A DNA stretch of 64,000 nucleotides, taken from the NCBI RefSeq assembly GCF_040811775.1, contig NZ_JBFNXW010000001.1:682001-746000 (forward strand), written 5' to 3'. Both the position numbers and the translations under genes were made by a program. This document shows, one piece after another, positions 62,297-64,000 of this stretch (position 1 is the stretch's first letter; the number at the start of each line of letters is the position of its first letter). The stretch comes from Balneola sp. MJW-20 (lineage in GTDB: Bacteria > Bacteroidota > Rhodothermia > Balneolales > Balneolaceae). Below the pieces are notes generated by a model, which worked only from the letters and a program-made list of their open reading frames with translations, did not search any database and had not been told where the DNA came from.

Positions 62297-62809
62297 ATGA
62301 AAAGTCTATTATTATCTTCACTTCTTATTTCTTCCCTATTTATAAGTTCATGTATAGTCGGAGATGAAGGTCCTGCAGGCCCTCCTGGCCGTGATGGCAC
62401 CGTTGAGATTTACACAAGTACGATTCAAATACAGGCAAGTGATTTTGTGATCGAAGACGAATATATCTCTGTTGCTGAATACGGTTGGGATAATCTGGAT
62501 GTGGCAACAGTAGATGAAGGTCTGGTATTGGGTTACATCAGGTTTGAGGGAACTACTGCATGGCAATCACTCCCGCTGTCTGTTCCTTTTGAAAGTGATC
62601 TGGTCGTACTCAGATATAGTTTCGATATAGAAACATTCAACCTGATTGTTGAAGGCGAAATCGCAAATAACAATGCTGCCAATGCTCAGCTTTTTGACGG
62701 TGACGTGCTGAGAGTGGTAGCCATTCCTCCATCCAGACTTAAAATGGGTAAAGGCATCGATTATACTAATTATGAACAAGTGGTTGATGCGTACGGAATT
62801 AAATTCTGA
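62297..62809 (+). CDS. Lipoprotein with short collagen-like patch
   Basis: A 170-residue protein with a lipobox FISSCIVGD (Cys19). Directly after it comes GDEGPAGPPGRDG, a short Gly-x-y stretch like those at the start of many Bacteroidota lipoproteins. The rest (about 135 residues) is beta-rich with VLRVVAIPPSRLKM near the end and no enzyme motif. It is a single-gene transcript between two strong terminators. Confidence 0.7.
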   Translation: MKSLLLSSLLISSLFISSCIVGDEGPAGPPGRDGTVEIYTSTIQIQASDFVIEDEYISVAEYGWDNLDVATVDEGLVLGYIRFEGTTAWQSLPLSVPFESDLVVLRYSFDIETFNLIVEGEIANNNAANAQLFDGDVLRVVAIPPSRLKMGKGIDYTNYEQVVDAYGIKF

Positions 62810-62826
62810 CCCATGACACAACGCTT

Positions 62827-62859
62827 AAGGAGCTTTTACTTCGTGAAAGCTCCTTTTTT
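62827..62859 (+). terminator. Terminator after the collagen-patch lipoprotein gene
   Basis: AAGGAGCTTT pairs perfectly with AAAGCTCCTT, and the stem may extend by three more pairs around a TTC loop. TTTTTT follows. Confidence 0.93.
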
Positions 62860-62906
62860 ATTTAGGGCTGATTCTATATAATCCTTTTGTAACTCATCAA
62901 TAAATT

Positions 62907-63998
62907 ATGGAACAAGATCCTAAACAGATCGTCACACCTTATGCATTTGAGGTTCACCCTGAGCTTTTAGGGCTCCCCCTTGCAACTCCGAAAAGAAGAC
63001 TTGCGGCATTACTTCTGGATCTTCTGGTGGCATCCGTTCTTACCGCATTGGGTTCCCTATTCCTTGCTGTAGCTGCATCTATTCTTTTCTTTTGGCTTGC
63101 CATTAGAGAACGAAGTGCTATCTGGTGGAAAAACCTGTTGCAATTTGGTACTGCGTCATTTCTCTCCATCGGAGTATTTGTTTTGACAATTGTTATTACC
63201 GATGCCGACAAAAATAAGGCAGATATTTCATCCAGCCAGGTTATTACCGCTCAAAACGCTGATATTGACTGGGGTCAACTGGGGCAGCAGTTATCAGAAG
63301 TTCAGAATAGTGATTCTGATACTAAGGTTGATCAACTCGAGAATCTGGGTCTGCAATTAATCTCAAAACTTGCTGACTCAAGAAATAGTGACTATGTAAT
63401 TTCTGATGAGATATATACTGATCAGTTCATTCTAAGCCTGCGTGATCTTGGATTTGCGATCAGCGTACGTGATACCACAGCGATGGATTCCCTGATCGCT
63501 GACATCTATCCGGTTCTGGCTGGACCAGAGCTTAAAGCAAAAGACAAGAAAATAAGAGAATTGCTTCTTGATAAAAGTAACCTAATACAAGAGAATGAGG
63601 AACTGGATGAGCAAATCGCCAATCCGTCCTTTAAGAGAATAGTATCTGCTGCTGCCTCGGATTTTGGACTGAGCGTAGGCTGGATTGGGGTCTATTTCGT
63701 CTTATGTCTTGCTACCTTTAAAGGTCAGACAATCGGAAAAAAAGTATTAAGCATTCGGGTAGTAAGGCTGAACAAACAATCTATTGGATTATGGTACTCT
63801 TTTGAGCGATTCGGCGGTTATTTTGCCGGACTGGCTACAGGCCTTCTGGGCTTTATGCAGATCTTCTGGGATGCAAATCGTCAGGGAATACATGATAAGA
63901 TCGCAGGCACAGTAGTCACAGACCTTCGCCCAGCCAGTATTGAGAAATACAACGCCCTAAGAAACAAGATAATCAGCGAAGAAAACCTGCTGGACTAG
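62907..63998 (+). CDS. RDD-family membrane protein with large insertion
   Basis: A 363-residue protein. RRLAALLLDLLVA (residues 30-42) starts the RDD domain, which carries an Arg and an Asp in the first helix. The second helix and a third hydrophobic segment follow up to residue 98. Residues 100-245 are a hydrophilic, partly coiled-coil insertion (KIRELLLDKSNLIQENEELDEQ). RDD then resumes with WIGVYFVL, FKGQTIGKKVLSIRVV and DANRQGIHDKIAGTVV. RDD proteins are thought to be transporters or ion-handling proteins. The insertion is not typical. The stop codon lies two bases before the window ends. Confidence 0.8.
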   Translation: MEQDPKQIVTPYAFEVHPELLGLPLATPKRRLAALLLDLLVASVLTALGSLFLAVAASILFFWLAIRERSAIWWKNLLQFGTASFLSIGVFVLTIVITDADKNKADISSSQVITAQNADIDWGQLGQQLSEVQNSDSDTKVDQLENLGLQLISKLADSRNSDYVISDEIYTDQFILSLRDLGFAISVRDTTAMDSLIADIYPVLAGPELKAKDKKIRELLLDKSNLIQENEELDEQIANPSFKRIVSAAASDFGLSVGWIGVYFVLCLATFKGQTIGKKVLSIRVVRLNKQSIGLWYSFERFGGYFAGLATGLLGFMQIFWDANRQGIHDKIAGTVVTDLRPASIEKYNALRNKIISEENLLD

Positions 63999-64000
63999 TT

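Overview
The window looks like a chromosomal segment of a Gram-negative bacterium of the Bacteroidota/Balneolota type. This is an inference from gene content: a DUF4837 lipoprotein, PorV/PorQ-like outer-membrane proteins beside a protein with a type IX-style C-terminal sorting domain, a BshC bacillithiol enzyme, curli-type secretion genes, PE synthesis by PssA/Psd, and two promoters that fit the Bacteroidota -7 consensus TAnnTTTG. Genes are tightly packed and no intergenic gap exceeds 300 bases. No insertion sequence, prophage or CRISPR array was seen.

Layout. 1-3.7 kb (minus): the first 872 codons of recC, cut by the window edge, then a parA plus ribbon-helix-helix partition-like pair with a repeat-rich upstream region. 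3.9-6.6 kb: acyl-CoA thioesterase, Hpt-domain protein, galE, a secreted protein of unknown function and a tRNA-Leu(CAA). 6.7-20.0 kb (minus): one nearly gapless 14-gene run, trpE-trpS-trpG-trpD-trpC-trpF-trpB-trpA-DUF4837-bioF-(bioH-like)-bioC-bioD-bioA. It is preceded by a leader peptide with three adjacent Trp codons and a matching terminator/antiterminator, so tryptophan attenuation may also tune biotin synthesis. 20.1-29.5 kb (plus): an eight-gene run of lipoprotein, BNR-repeat protein with a sorting domain, two PorV/PorQ-like barrels, glycosyltransferase, flippase, deacetylase and glycosyltransferase. 29.5-36.5 kb (minus): aroE-pgeF-HDAC-like-dxr-rseP-psd-pssA, with an SRPBCC gene and its terminator upstream.

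36.7-50.4 kb (plus): an outer-membrane protein, then an expanded curli locus. It holds a LysM-CsgE fusion, CsgF, a CsgG with an added C-terminal barrel-like domain, five large curlin-repeat proteins, a shorter CsgB-like curlin, a PEGA-like lipoprotein and an RND/MMPL exporter. Each of the five large curlin genes is followed by its own hairpin, and several have structured leaders. This is the most unusual system in the window. CsgG/CsgE/CsgF would export the curlins across the outer membrane, and the array of different subunits suggests a mixed or switchable amyloid matrix.

50.4-54.6 kb (minus): tmk, a PspC-domain protein, 5-formyl-THF cyclo-ligase, bshC and a bifunctional-nuclease protein. 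54.8-62.1 kb (plus): nuoA-H, closed by a strong terminator with no nuoI-N following. 62.3-64 kb: a lipoprotein with a collagen-like patch and an RDD membrane protein with a large insertion.
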